Shown: piece by piece, positions 10,401 through 17,131 of the stretch
How the letters are laid out: every line of letters starts with the position of its first letter
Numbering within the stretch: the first letter of the stretch is position 1
From: Candidatus Nanohalarchaeota archaeon
GTDB taxonomy: Archaea > Nanohalarchaeota > Nanosalinia > Nanosalinales > JAFCCC01
DNA: 64,000 bases
Direction: 5' to 3'
Assembly (NCBI GenBank): GCA_017610385.1
Contig: JAFCCC010000004.1
Location: 1-64,000, forward strand
Notes under the pieces: model-generated
What the model saw: the letters and a program-made list of their open reading frames with translations, nothing else
Database searches by the model: none
Told to the model about the DNA's origin: nothing
Position numbers and translations under genes: made by a program

Positions 10401-10458
10401 CTGGGTAAAAAAAGAGCTTAAACTACAAAATATAAAGGCAAATGACTTCTTATTATAG
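4447..10458 (+). CDS. Type II/IV secretion (GspE/TadA/FlaI-like) ATPase interrupted by two inteins (system A)
   Basis: A 2003-residue precursor. Removing two inteins leaves a secretion ATPase of about 779 residues. The extein has an N-terminal domain (residues 1-about 320), a P-loop GTRSAGK ending at K485 and continuing after intein 1 as TSLL, and an Asp box TVED (1206-1209) continuing after intein 2 as TLEIP. These are followed by a Walker B-like LIIGEVR and a His box GTIHGDS, all typical of PilT/VirB11-type hexameric ATPases. It would power assembly of the type IV filament substrates encoded downstream. It is divergent from one platform gene and two bases from the next (10461). Both inteins must splice out to rebuild the P-loop and Asp box, so splicing could gate the activity of the machine. 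Confidence 0.92.
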   Translation: MTTTKPDSKFKGNTPKIDYFEQSEYYFDRNEKRIRLNLQGSSYAASIEDFGEVMSKVITYLRKIREARSFVLAKDREYEYTVYQTHLLKEIAEVLEFIKRKKLTNPSQLEIPSCGKHTAERVAFMQDFVINKLQTDPLGAYVRLKRYIEEMTVIENKERGISNRCYQKYISTVLEPIRIELEKTDLIQKVKDQLPGHHIGNRDIYRQIFHPTIRPNFMLTRYQASLPENGNEIDHYMIPVVNAEVRIFKVLGDIRLHYHITPPEFNLNEEEYAILDTARRYMSEHEPTESEFADPERTREVFFNIGKDMLLDILASMELELSEEKVEQLATILTRYTAGLGILEVLLADPNLQDIYVNSPVGNIPIYTIHGKYGDCVTNLIPTSDDAESWATRFRMSSGRPLDEANPVLDTETEVPGGRARVAIISKNLSPEGLAFAFRRHREKPWTFPLFIEQNMLTPLASGLLSFIIDGARTMLIAGTRSAGKCVEGNTLIQLSDGNIKKIKDLIGVEKLKIDDGKLYEPRDPSYVQSLSEMTNSSQKIQHVWKRESPEKMIKLRTKTGKEIVTTPEHPYFIYNGALKNKRADELKTGELIATPRRIKTNAIDVKIELDHNNHLFTETKSYYLVKGRTNAHQVKFPKKVTPELSEFIGLICGDGHLDLHKLEFHNCCPELRKRYISLLEMFDLPYRVFKSKTTYVVQVTSRVLNRILNDVFEIPFGKKADKIIIPQKILRSNNTVLAAFIRGYFDTDGFVHKNKREIEITSASEAIIEQLRMALLRFGIISTTNRKRVRGSTYFRLLIYGAFIEPFAKEIGFSQPDKEKRLRRLLSEKHMNNTNIDVIPQGNEILRTLRKVLRVSPLDLRGAGKDCWAYETNQYRVTRRWFKKIIEFYRKRYDYLIESKEQIELLRKFIEFDCDTYLSKVDYLRKLLGISYVTLSADLNISDSGLKKILQKNKVSDIEKLWEIHKLKQTFSVHQKSLSNLNEVAPIIKNTPIFVDAGLISYAKLSRDLKIPETTLKSYCYGGITVSEEKAKLIEHKLTSVKNKVVEQIEKSESILQELNSYDFIAHCVSFGTLLQKFREDLHITNQEFASEDFSVSTVSNFFAGRYKPSYMVLKSLIGTILKIYDDSTSLKVQTRLSVFEKLANSDIFWDEVSSVEFINKSDDFVYDLTIENTHNFVANGLFAHNTSLLSACLTELMKKYRICTVEDSVTGDSKLMYRINNQFKRTTIGELIDPLVDPENKIATDNLEILTDLPEKIEVYSIDEFGKLHLSPVSAVSRHKVKKKIYEIETRTGRKIKVTEDHSLFSLNNSAQICPIPTKQLKAGNYIATPRTLKLSQKNLDFLNLADYTEKLNGYFVSKNISKYIQENRKKVLKLAKKYNYSDSTVGSWVRNGILPSPIFKELDLKENLPLTSLKYKEGGHSREINCKIGLTEELLSFMGMWLADGCYDQRSIILSIADKEAVDIITKISKLFGCALKKHSDGFSYMFNSKTVKEVMISVLGLTGNSHTKRIPNLIYNLSEKQIGAFLKGLFSGDGYTAKYEVGISLINAKLISDVQTLLLGFGIISRVRLASGKGTSSYNTSHNMISLRISGIKFLEEFRKKVNFVQNHRKEFLEKLCNKNITHDNTDIIPISLDFKKRLSVICPSFSTYDYITRENNLGREKLASLIEEIPAGDTELLLTSKDLAESDVFWDQIKSIKEIEHDGSYVYDLSVPQNESFVCENILAHNTLEIPVSSLRDLGYNVERMKSRSVITQVESELSADDAIRTALRLGDSVLIIGEVRSLEAKSLYEAMRIGALANFVAGTIHGDSAYGVFDRVVNDLGVPPTSFKATDIVVVANTLRSPDGLHTFRRVTNIVEVRKEWTEDPLKEHAFVDLMIYDSQKDELVPTDTLLNGESFVLNSIANNIREWKNDWTAIWNNILLRAKIKETLVKYSRDFKKPEILEAEFTVKSNEKFHELSEFVKQDQGIMNSKKIFSLWLNWVKKELKLQNIKANDFLL
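5902..8007 (+). mobile_element. Intein 1 of system A ATPase (P-loop site), 702 aa, LAGLIDADG plus helix-turn-helix extension
   Basis: The insertion lies between Lys485 and the following Thr of the P-loop. It starts with Cys (CVEGNT) and ends VYDLTIENTHNFVANG...AHN before Thr, which are complete class 1 splicing motifs; TTPEHP supplies block B. Two LAGLIDADG-type motifs, FIGLICGDGHLD and FIRGYFDTDG, keep their acidic residues, so the homing endonuclease may be active. After a DVIP motif there are about 350 extra residues with several helix-turn-helix-like segments before the C-terminal splicing block. It is unusually long for an intein and resembles the 696-residue intein at the same site of the second ATPase (29897-31984). 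Confidence 0.93.
8074..9639 (+). mobile_element. Intein 2 of system A ATPase (Asp-box site), 522 aa, Ser-initiated, LAGLIDADG
   Basis: The insertion lies after TVED and before TLEIP in the Asp box. It begins with Ser (SVTGDSKLM) rather than Cys and ends VYDLSVPQNESFVCENILAHN (given here as two blocks: YVYDLSVPQ and LAHN), before Thr. Block B is VTEDHSLF. The LAGLIDADG pair is MGMWLADGCYD and LKGLFSGDGYTA, with both acids present. It follows the same plan as the P-loop inteins, including a DIIP motif and a short helical segment before block F, but lacks their long extension. Its N-terminal sequence is clearly different from intein 1, so it is a separate acquisition. The equivalent site in the second ATPase (29141) is uninterrupted. 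Confidence 0.92.
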
Positions 10459-10460
10459 GT

Positions 10461-12521
10461 ATGGATCATAAGCTTGATGAAGCATGGTGGGATAAAGAAC
10501 GAAAAAAGTTACAAAGACGCTTTAATGGATCTGAATTTTTACACGGAGAAGAAAGATTTCGCTCAAAAGACTATTTGAAATTTATAGAAAGCTCCAAACC
10601 AGAAAAAGAGAATCTTTATGTTAAATTATGTCATTCTTTTCAAAAATTTCAAATTAAGCCAGATAAAGCAACTAATGTTAAACTTACAAACGCGATTAAC
10701 TTGCTGGAATGGGACATTACTCCAGGTCAGTGTATGACAACTGGAATATTTCTTGCTATTGTTTTAGCAATTCCTAGTTTTTTAGTATTCTTATTTAAAA
10801 TTTCACTTATTCTTAAATTGGCAGCATTTTCAATTCCGCTTATTGCATTGTATGTTGGAATGACTTATCCTCATATAAAAGCATTAGAAAAAATTGTAAA
10901 AGGTTCTGAAGATCTAATTTTTTGCATACTATATATGATAATATACACGTATTCTTCTCCAAATCTAGAAGGTGCTGTTATCTTTGCAGCCACAAATTTA
11001 GAAGGTCCGATTTCAAAGGATTTAAAAAAAGTTTTGTGGAATGTTGAAGTTGGAAATCAAATAAATGTTGATCGCTCTCTTTCAGATTATATTGCTCGCT
11101 GGGAGCCATATAATCGGGATTTTCTTGAATCAGTCCAATTAATCAAAGGTGCGATGAGAGAGCCTTCAGATCAAAAAAGAAATGAAATGTTGCATGCTTC
11201 ATCTGAAACGATTTTACAAGGCACCAAAGAAAAAATGAAACATTATTCTCAAGACTTAAAAATGCCTGTTACAATTTTAAATGGTTTCGGTATATTACTT
11301 CCTGTTTTAGGTATGATTGCTTTACCCTTGGCATCTATTTTTTTAGAATCAACGATTAAACTTTCGCATCTAATTTTATTTTATGATATAGTTTTACCTT
11401 TGATTCTTTATACTGTAATGATCCGTGTTTTAATTAAAAGACCACCAACAACCAGCGTTCAACCCCTAAATCAACGAGCTCTCCCACCAAAAGGCAAATT
11501 TACTATTAAACTCGGTAAAAAACACATAAAAATTCCCGCATTAGTTCCTGCAATTTTAATTTTTGTCGCACTTGCCACCCCCGGATTAATTAGTTTAATA
11601 CAAAATCCCATGCTTCAAGAACCATCTATTGCAAATATGAGCAGAAGTCTATTCATTGTGTTGGGTTTGGGTTTGGGCATTGGTACCTACTTTTTTATAG
11701 GCTATAAACAGAGATATGAAAAACAAAAACAGCTTGAAATCATAGAAGCTCAATTTCCAGTTGCGTTATTTGAACTTGGACACAGGTTAGCTGATGGAAA
11801 ACCAATTGAAGCTGCTCTGGATTCTGCAGCATATGCCATGAAAAATCTATCTATTTCTGGATTTTTCAGAATAATCTCAAATAATATTAAAAGAGTTAAC
11901 ATGGTTTTTAGAGATTCTATATTTGACAAAGAACTTGGCGCCATTAGAAAATATCCTTCAAAGTTAATAGAAACTGTTATGAAGGCAATTGTAGATGCTG
12001 CCCGGAGAGGTACCAAGGTTGTAAGTGGCACAATGCTTACTATTGCCTCATATCTTCAAAATTTACATAACACTCAAGAAGAGATTTCTGATTTAATGGA
12101 AGAAAGTACAACCACTATGAAATTCGTTGGTTTTATGCTTGCACCAGTAATTGCAGGAGTTGCAGTCTCCATGACTCAAATTATGATCAATGCACTAACG
12201 ATTTTAAAAGAGAAGTTTGCAGATGTCGGAGAAATTGGAGCAGGTGGCGCAGATACGGGCATGGGTACAAATTTATTATCTGGATTTATAAAATTAGAAT
12301 CAATGATTCCCCCACACATATTGCAATTAGTTATTGGAATTTACATAATTGAGATTTTACTGATTATTGGTTTATTTTATACTAGAGTAAAACAAGGAGA
12401 AAATAAAACCGTAGAAAGAATGAACATGGGCAAATTATTATTAATTGGATCAATAGTTTATGTAATTACCACGTTACTAATTTCTGCAATCTTTGGGGGA
12501 ATATTAAAAACAATTATTTAA
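10461..12521 (+). CDS. FlaJ/PilC/TadC-like membrane platform protein, second of system A
   Basis: A 686-residue polytopic protein whose ATG lies two bases after the ATPase stop, so the two are translationally linked. Hydrophobic helices occur at about residues 95-140, 265-325, 360-420, 555-580 and 620-686. Two T2SSF-type helical domains lie between them. The order of helices and the motif PxTILNGFGILLPVLGMIAL correspond to the minus-strand platform protein at 2275 (PVTLIHMMGIVLPIMGLIMF), so the two are paralogues. Two long platform proteins for one ATPase suggest a heterodimeric base, much as TadB and TadC pair in Tad systems. Confidence 0.85.
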   Translation: MDHKLDEAWWDKERKKLQRRFNGSEFLHGEERFRSKDYLKFIESSKPEKENLYVKLCHSFQKFQIKPDKATNVKLTNAINLLEWDITPGQCMTTGIFLAIVLAIPSFLVFLFKISLILKLAAFSIPLIALYVGMTYPHIKALEKIVKGSEDLIFCILYMIIYTYSSPNLEGAVIFAATNLEGPISKDLKKVLWNVEVGNQINVDRSLSDYIARWEPYNRDFLESVQLIKGAMREPSDQKRNEMLHASSETILQGTKEKMKHYSQDLKMPVTILNGFGILLPVLGMIALPLASIFLESTIKLSHLILFYDIVLPLILYTVMIRVLIKRPPTTSVQPLNQRALPPKGKFTIKLGKKHIKIPALVPAILIFVALATPGLISLIQNPMLQEPSIANMSRSLFIVLGLGLGIGTYFFIGYKQRYEKQKQLEIIEAQFPVALFELGHRLADGKPIEAALDSAAYAMKNLSISGFFRIISNNIKRVNMVFRDSIFDKELGAIRKYPSKLIETVMKAIVDAARRGTKVVSGTMLTIASYLQNLHNTQEEISDLMEESTTTMKFVGFMLAPVIAGVAVSMTQIMINALTILKEKFADVGEIGAGGADTGMGTNLLSGFIKLESMIPPHILQLVIGIYIIEILLIIGLFYTRVKQGENKTVERMNMGKLLLIGSIVYVITTLLISAIFGGILKTII

Positions 12522-12539
12522 GGTAAATTTGAGGTAAGG

Positions 12540-13178
12540 ATGGTATCAAAAGCAGCTATTTTTGGAATTGGAGCAGTATTATTATTAGCAGTTTTTGCTT
12601 CCACTTTTGCATCTTTAGTAGATACAAATCTAGGAGATGCGATAAATTCCGTTGTACGTATTTTAAGATATAGAAAAATGGATATAACTTCTCCAGAACA
12701 ACTAGAGCAATTAATGCTTTGCTTGCAACAACGCGCTATAAATTGTGATACAGTCAATGCAAAAGGTTATTGGAAGTTGCTTAAAAATACACCTTTTGAA
12801 GGCTGCCCATGTGGGGATGATTTTATGGCGGGGACTGATGTTATTGTTAATTTCAAATTTAATGATACTGAAGAATATACAATAAACGATGGTTTCGCAG
12901 CTTTTGGAGAAGTAAAACCAGTTCCATTAAAATGTAATGTACGAATTACAGATAATTGGTTAAATAAGATCAAAGGATTTCTTATGGGACAATCCAAATA
13001 TTATCTTTTATTTTATAATCCAAACGACGAACAACTCACTACAACCATAGTTAATAATACAGAAGGCGTTGTTGTGGTAAATACAAGATGGACACTAAGC
13101 AATGATATTAATGAATTCTTTGGCTTGTCTGAAACAGACAGATTAGTTCAAGGATGTATCGCAATAAAAAAACAATAA
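12540..13178 (+). CDS. Single-pass membrane protein of filament locus, unknown function
   Basis: A 212-residue protein with a GAGGTAAGG ribosome-binding site directly before the ATG. It lies 18 bases downstream of the platform gene, so it is probably in the same operon. One hydrophobic helix (residues 4-27) is followed by an exposed domain with an EQLEQLMLCLQQ helix and several cysteines (CPCGDD near residue 95). A similar arrangement, a helix followed by EQFRGLLQCLA, occurs in the protein at 13714, so the two may be distant paralogues. There is no clear K/R-G processing site before the helix. It could be an assembly factor or a pilus subunit. No database family was recognised. Confidence 0.68.
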   Translation: MVSKAAIFGIGAVLLLAVFASTFASLVDTNLGDAINSVVRILRYRKMDITSPEQLEQLMLCLQQRAINCDTVNAKGYWKLLKNTPFEGCPCGDDFMAGTDVIVNFKFNDTEEYTINDGFAAFGEVKPVPLKCNVRITDNWLNKIKGFLMGQSKYYLLFYNPNDEQLTTTIVNNTEGVVVVNTRWTLSNDINEFFGLSETDRLVQGCIAIKKQ

Positions 13179-13397
13179 CTTTGTTAATTTGCAAAAAAAA
13201 GCATCAATTTACTTGCCCAGAACACATTGCAAAAGAACATATTATTTAATAAAAAACCCAATTTATGAAAAGACATCAATTCATAAGAACCTATTGATTC
13301 ACAAGGACAGATTCACAAGGACATATTGATTCACAAAAACATACTAATTTACAAAAAACTATTAAATCATAAAAACTAGGACGAACATAAAATAATT
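13179..13397. repeat. Intergenic AT-rich region with degenerate ATTCACAA-type direct repeats
   Basis: No gene was found in 219 bases. Between about 13275 and 13375 a unit like TTGATTCACAAGGACATA recurs four to five times with decay (ATTCATAAGAACCTA, ATTCACAAGGACAG, ATTCACAAGGACATA, ATTCACAAAAACATA, AATTTACAAAAAACTA). The repeats follow one another directly with a period of 13-19 bases. Their function is unknown. They separate the ATPase/platform operon from the run of tiny membrane genes. Confidence 0.6.
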
Positions 13398-13532
13398 ATG
13401 CGAAAAGGATTAGGTAATTGGGTTGCTGCTTTAATCACAATCTTATTGGCCATTGCGATTATTTTTGCAATGTATGTAGTTGGCGTAGGAACTGTTACTA
13501 AAATTGCAAGATCACTTTTCGGACAATCTTAA
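13398..13532 (+). CDS. 44-residue prepilin-like membrane peptide
   Basis: A tiny gene starting with ATG (MRKGLGNWVAAL). An RKG motif at residues 2-4 is followed by a single long hydrophobic helix and a short tail ending in FGQS. This looks like a class III signal plus an almost headless pilin, or a small membrane regulator. It is followed five bases later by another small membrane gene in the same direction. The gene is below usual annotation limits, but its position, hydrophobic pattern and regular spacing in the operon support it. It contains no cysteine and no exposed domain. Confidence 0.6.
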   Translation: MRKGLGNWVAALITILLAIAIIFAMYVVGVGTVTKIARSLFGQS

Positions 13533-13537
13533 TCAAA

Positions 13538-13705
13538 ATGAAAGAAGCAGTTTACATTATTGGTTGGGCAATATTGGCAATATTAGCTGGAGCACTTATT
13601 TTTGGTATTGTTGCAGGCAAAATTTTACCAGAAGTACCCGGATTTGTTTGTGATTTTGTATCTAGTATTGGATTAAAAAATCTAAATTTGGCTGGGTGTG
13701 CATAG
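13538..13705 (+). CDS. 55-residue membrane protein of filament locus
   Basis: A tiny gene (MKEAVYIIGW...) starting five bases after the previous stop; its own stop (TAG 13703-13705) is eight bases before the next ATG. There is one hydrophobic helix (residues 5-28). A short outer segment has two cysteines (VCDF and a C-terminal GCA) that could form a disulfide. It has no K/R-G cleavage motif. It fits the operon as a small subunit or assembly peptide. The assignment rests on frame, spacing and hydrophobicity only. Confidence 0.58.
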   Translation: MKEAVYIIGWAILAILAGALIFGIVAGKILPEVPGFVCDFVSSIGLKNLNLAGCA

Positions 13706-13713
13706 GGTGTATT

Positions 13714-14535
13714 ATGGCAGCTGAAATTTCAACTAAAACAGTTTTTCTTATCTCTGCAGTTATAATAGTCGCAGTAGTTATTGGTTTGGGAGTTTGGATC
13801 TACTCTGATCGAATTGAGCCAATTTTGGGAGGCGTTATGAAGAATATGGGTGTTTATCAAATAACCATTAAAAATGAAGAACAATTTAGAGGTCTTTTAC
13901 AATGTTTAGCTGCTGCACATTATCATTTTGGAAAGAATTCACAAGACAAATTAACTCAAATAAATTTTAAAGATTTAGATAGCACCGAAATGCAGGGATG
14001 TACAATAACTGGAAAAGTTCCCCAAAAAGTGCATGTCAAATTCAAGATAGATAATTCAGACGGATATATTATTTTAGCAAGTGGAGATTTAATGCCGCCA
14101 GAATATAAAGCCTATGGACATGACCCCTTAGGAAGCATATATGTATCAGATTTGAACATCGAAAAAGGTGACTCCCAGTCTATGTTTAATAGCAAAATTT
14201 TTCCTTTTGTAGAATATCGTGGAATTGATTGCACACCCATAAGAGCGCTGTCTCTAGGCTCTGATGTTGGTTGGGCAGTTATTGTTCAAAACGGTATTGT
14301 TGAAAAGAATTCTACTGATACAGTATATTGTAAAGGTGCTATTCACAATAAACTAAACTTAGCTTCTTTCAGAATTTACGACGGAACTGAAGCAGATTTA
14401 ACAATTTATCACGATAGGAATATAGATAGAAACTGGATTTTTGGGATTCTTCCTAGAATTCCTGATTTGAAATTAGATGATGTTCTCATTATCACAATGA
14501 AAATAGAAGAATCTGGAATTAAAAAAGAAAAATAA
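13714..14535 (+). CDS. Single-pass membrane protein of filament locus, unknown function
   Basis: A 273-residue protein from the ATG at 13714 (MAAEISTKTV), with GGTG six to nine bases upstream; a GTG at 13696 would overlap the previous gene. There is one transmembrane helix (residues 8-31), then a large beta-rich exposed domain with five or more cysteines. The helix following the membrane segment (EEQFRGLLQCLAAAH) resembles EQLEQLMLCLQQ in the protein at 12540. It is the last plus-strand gene before an antisense lipoprotein gene. It may be a pilus subunit or periplasm-like-space assembly factor; the function was not recognised. Confidence 0.7.
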   Translation: MAAEISTKTVFLISAVIIVAVVIGLGVWIYSDRIEPILGGVMKNMGVYQITIKNEEQFRGLLQCLAAAHYHFGKNSQDKLTQINFKDLDSTEMQGCTITGKVPQKVHVKFKIDNSDGYIILASGDLMPPEYKAYGHDPLGSIYVSDLNIEKGDSQSMFNSKIFPFVEYRGIDCTPIRALSLGSDVGWAVIVQNGIVEKNSTDTVYCKGAIHNKLNLASFRIYDGTEADLTIYHDRNIDRNWIFGILPRIPDLKLDDVLIITMKIEESGIKKEK

Positions 14536-14607
14536 TCAATATAAAACACAAGCAGAACCCTGAAATTACTTTAATAAAAAGTGTTTCATAAGTCGTATGA
14601 ACGAGAA

Positions 14608-15993
14608 TTAAGGCAATAAAAATGATTCACAGGATTCTTCTAGCATTAGATTCACTCCAGGAATGTGACGCATCCACCCAAAAACAGGATCTTTATTATA
14701 CCAAGGTATAACTTGAAAAATACCATCTCCCGGATCTGCATATATGTGACCATCTACTATTTTATATAGTCTATCTTCTCCAATAGATATTGTTGCTCGA
14801 TTTGTAATTCCGTCTAGGGTGGTAATTGTCATATGATATGGAATTCGTACAGAGCACCTATTTAATATTTCTTGTTCAGAACAAGTATTTTCTCCACGAC
14901 GTCTTTCATGGGAATCACGAGTTAATCTATATTCTATTACTGTGTTTGTTTTTTGAGCTACTTTCATAGTATACTTTCCCGAACTTGTTTTTATTTCAAA
15001 ACTATCTGGAGCTTTTTTTAAAACCTCATCAAAGGTTGAAGTTGTATACAGATCGTAAAGTTCATGACTTATTCCGTTTACTCTAGCGAACTGTAACTTG
15101 TCCTTTGTAGTCATATTCGGATCTAAGGGCAAAGAATATCCCTCAAAAACTCTGTCAAATTGTCCATTCCCATCTAAATCTGATAATTGTGTTACATGTG
15201 ATTCTAGCTGATCTTTTTTTGTTAAGATGTCTTCCATAAAGGTTGTGGCATTATAAACAATTCCTGTTTCTGGATTTTGTATATACCAGAGATCAACAAG
15301 CATATTTGGCATTAGGCGAGAAGAAGGTAGATCTGTTAGATGCATAAATGATTCAGAAGCCCTTATTGAATATTGATCTGTAATTCCTAGATGTAGTACT
15401 TGCCCAATTGTATTTTCTAATATTTCTATAGGTGATGGACGAGCTTTGTCATAGTATATGTCAAGCAGTGCTCCATTACCTGCTGAAATATAAGATCTTC
15501 CATCAGCACGAACCCAAAGAGATTCTGGTCCAAGATTTAGATTAAAAAACATTTTATAAGGTGTTGTAGATAACTCCCGAAGATCATTTCGAAGCTCATT
15601 TGGAACAAAACCGCCTTCTCTTAATATTTTTTTGTAAATTTGTTCTGCACGAGAATCAACCGTGATGTTTGTATTATTTTCTGAACTTGCGCCAGCTCTA
15701 GTAGTTTCAGTTTTACCACCCGCATGAATAATGATTGTAGTGGAATCTTCTGTTGACTTTTCTATTGGATTTTCTATATCAGAATTTGATGCAACCGAAC
15801 TGCCTTGTTCAGAGGTAACCGGCCTTGTATTTTTATTAACCGGTTTGGTACATCCAAAAAGACCGCCTCCAGAAAGAAGAGCCAAAATAGTTGCTATACT
15901 CGCACCTTTTCGAACGCGATCCCAAATCTCATGACTTTTTGTCTCGTCTGGCAACGAACCATTTTTTAAAGAAAGGCCCACTTTCTCTATCAT
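14608..15993 (-). CDS. Putative lipoprotein, unknown function, with EF-hand-like loop
   Basis: A 461-residue protein on the opposite strand to the surrounding filament genes. Its N-terminus is unusual: about 30 polar residues, then a hydrophobic stretch ending in LSGGGLFGC at about residue 48, which looks like a lipobox, then a Ser/Thr-rich linker. The exposed part includes a calcium-binding-like DLDGNGQFD loop near residue 270. A TATA-like TTATATATA about 34 bases before the ATG supports the start at 15993. No family was recognised. It is probably a surface-anchored protein. Whether it belongs to the filament machine or is an independent insertion cannot be told. Confidence 0.72.
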   Translation of the reverse strand: MIEKVGLSLKNGSLPDETKSHEIWDRVRKGASIATILALLSGGGLFGCTKPVNKNTRPVTSEQGSSVASNSDIENPIEKSTEDSTTIIIHAGGKTETTRAGASSENNTNITVDSRAEQIYKKILREGGFVPNELRNDLRELSTTPYKMFFNLNLGPESLWVRADGRSYISAGNGALLDIYYDKARPSPIEILENTIGQVLHLGITDQYSIRASESFMHLTDLPSSRLMPNMLVDLWYIQNPETGIVYNATTFMEDILTKKDQLESHVTQLSDLDGNGQFDRVFEGYSLPLDPNMTTKDKLQFARVNGISHELYDLYTTSTFDEVLKKAPDSFEIKTSSGKYTMKVAQKTNTVIEYRLTRDSHERRRGENTCSEQEILNRCSVRIPYHMTITTLDGITNRATISIGEDRLYKIVDGHIYADPGDGIFQVIPWYNKDPVFGWMRHIPGVNLMLEESCESFLLP

Positions 15994-16094
15994 TTTAATC
16001 TAGTACTTATAGATAGTGGTGACACTATATATAACTTTCCATAATTCTTATTGTTTTGATAAGCATAGTTATTTTAACAAAAAAAACGAACTTT
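15994..16094. promoter_or_regulatory. Divergent promoter for lipoprotein gene and second pilin-like operon
   Basis: A near-palindromic ACTATATATAACT element (about 16023-16035) lies roughly 30 bases before the minus-strand start at 15993 and roughly 65 bases before the plus-strand gene at 16095. It can serve as a TATA box in both directions. No other gene fits in this 101-base gap. Confidence 0.45.
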
Positions 16095-16253
16095 ATGATG
16101 ATGAGAACACAAAAGGGAATAGAATCTATTGCAACTTTAATTCCTTGGTTGCTTTTAGCCGTGATTTTTATTGCACTAGTTATTTTCTTTGTTACAAACC
16201 GATTTGAATCAATTAAGGAGTTAATTGCAAGGATCTTTCCAACACCCGTATGA
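16095..16253 (+). CDS. 52-residue prepilin-like membrane protein
   Basis: The start is one of three consecutive ATG codons (16095, 16098, 16101); MRTQKGIESIATLIPW follows. QKG then IES is a good class III processing motif with Glu near +2, and a single hydrophobic helix and a short basic tail follow. The mature product would be little more than the pilin helix. It opens a tightly packed plus-strand run (16095-22348) of prepilin-like genes, so it may be a minor pilin or initiator subunit. A shorter alternative frame overlapping at 16016 was not preferred because it lacks this pattern. Confidence 0.65.
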   Translation: MMMRTQKGIESIATLIPWLLLAVIFIALVIFFVTNRFESIKELIARIFPTPV

Positions 16254-16285
16254 TCTAAACAAAATGCCTAAGGAGAAGAATTTAA

Positions 16286-16615
16286 ATGAAAGGAGAAATA
16301 AGTAGCTTAATAAAAGCATTAGTTGTTCTTGCTTTAGTGATAGGGATAGTTTCTTTGATAGCCTTCGGTTCCAAAGCCATAATTGCTGCAATTAAGGGGA
16401 ACTCTGCGGAGCTTATTAGTACAGTAAATGACACATTTGTAGATGAAAATATGGCAAAGCAGTGCAAATTAGCGTTTCAACAGTGTTGTGCACTTGCAGA
16501 AGGAGATCGTGCTACAAGAACAGATCTTTGTATGAGTGTTTTAGGAAATACTTTATATGATATGGGAGATGGAGATCCAGTGGCCTGTATAAAATATTTT
16601 GAGGGAATATGTTAA
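16286..16615 (+). CDS. Small pilin-like protein with cysteine pairs
   Basis: A 109-residue protein with an AAGGAGAAG ribosome-binding site before the ATG. The N-terminus MKGEISSLIKALVV places KG before an acidic residue and a hydrophobic helix, a minimal class III signal. The exposed 60 residues hold six cysteines (QCCALAEG, DLCMS, ACIKYFEGIC) and are probably disulfide-locked. The next gene starts inside its last codons (ATG overlapping the stop), so the two are translationally coupled. Confidence 0.72.
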   Translation: MKGEISSLIKALVVLALVIGIVSLIAFGSKAIIAAIKGNSAELISTVNDTFVDENMAKQCKLAFQQCCALAEGDRATRTDLCMSVLGNTLYDMGDGDPVACIKYFEGIC

Positions 16616-17127
16616 TTCACAAAACGATAATTCATAGAAAAGGCAATTCTGTGGAGAAATTAATTTTATATGCTATTAGCGGAATCTTGTCTGGTTTGTT
16701 GATACTTGTACTTTATAATTTAACAATCAATGGAATTACCACATCTCAAATCAATTCAGATTTAGGTATAGCCAAAATAATTCAAAAGGATTTAAGAGAT
16801 CTTTGCGCCCCCATTTCTTCTAATTTGAAATTTAATCCCGAAGAAGGATTAGCTCCGTTAGTTACTGAAAAAGTTAGATTTTCGAATAGCTTAACTGAAT
16901 TAAAACTTCTAAATGATCCAGAAGGTCCTCATTTTAATCTTACTTGGAAGAATCAGCAGGCAAGACTTAGTTTAGAGGGTTGTGATTTCTTTGATGGTAT
17001 TATCCTTATTTCGCCAACGCACAGAGAAAAAATTATTGGCGGCGTAAAATATGCTATATACAGAAATGCGTATTATAATGAAACTGACCAAAAAGCATAT
17101 GTAACTGTAACTTTTGAGGAGGTATAG
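16609..17127 (+). CDS. Pilin-like protein
   Basis: A 172-residue protein whose ATG overlaps the preceding stop. HRKG then NSVEKLILYAISGIL gives an RKG processing site with Glu at about +4 and a hydrophobic helix. The exposed domain is beta-rich, with a few cysteines (LRDLCAP, LEGCDF). It is one of five consecutive genes with overlapping ends (16286-19291), which indicates a single operon with fixed stoichiometry. It is probably a minor pilin or pseudopilin. Confidence 0.75.
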   Translation: MLIHKTIIHRKGNSVEKLILYAISGILSGLLILVLYNLTINGITTSQINSDLGIAKIIQKDLRDLCAPISSNLKFNPEEGLAPLVTEKVRFSNSLTELKLLNDPEGPHFNLTWKNQQARLSLEGCDFFDGIILISPTHREKIIGGVKYAIYRNAYYNETDQKAYVTVTFEEV

Positions 17128-17131
17128 AATA

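Noticed and set aside
10101-10469. A 122-codon antisense frame at the ATPase 3' end
   Set aside because: Covered by conserved ATPase coding sequence; no start signals.
16016-16207. Overlapping plus-strand frame starting MVTLYITFHN
   Set aside because: The alternative frame from 16095 has a class III signal and helix; this one has neither.
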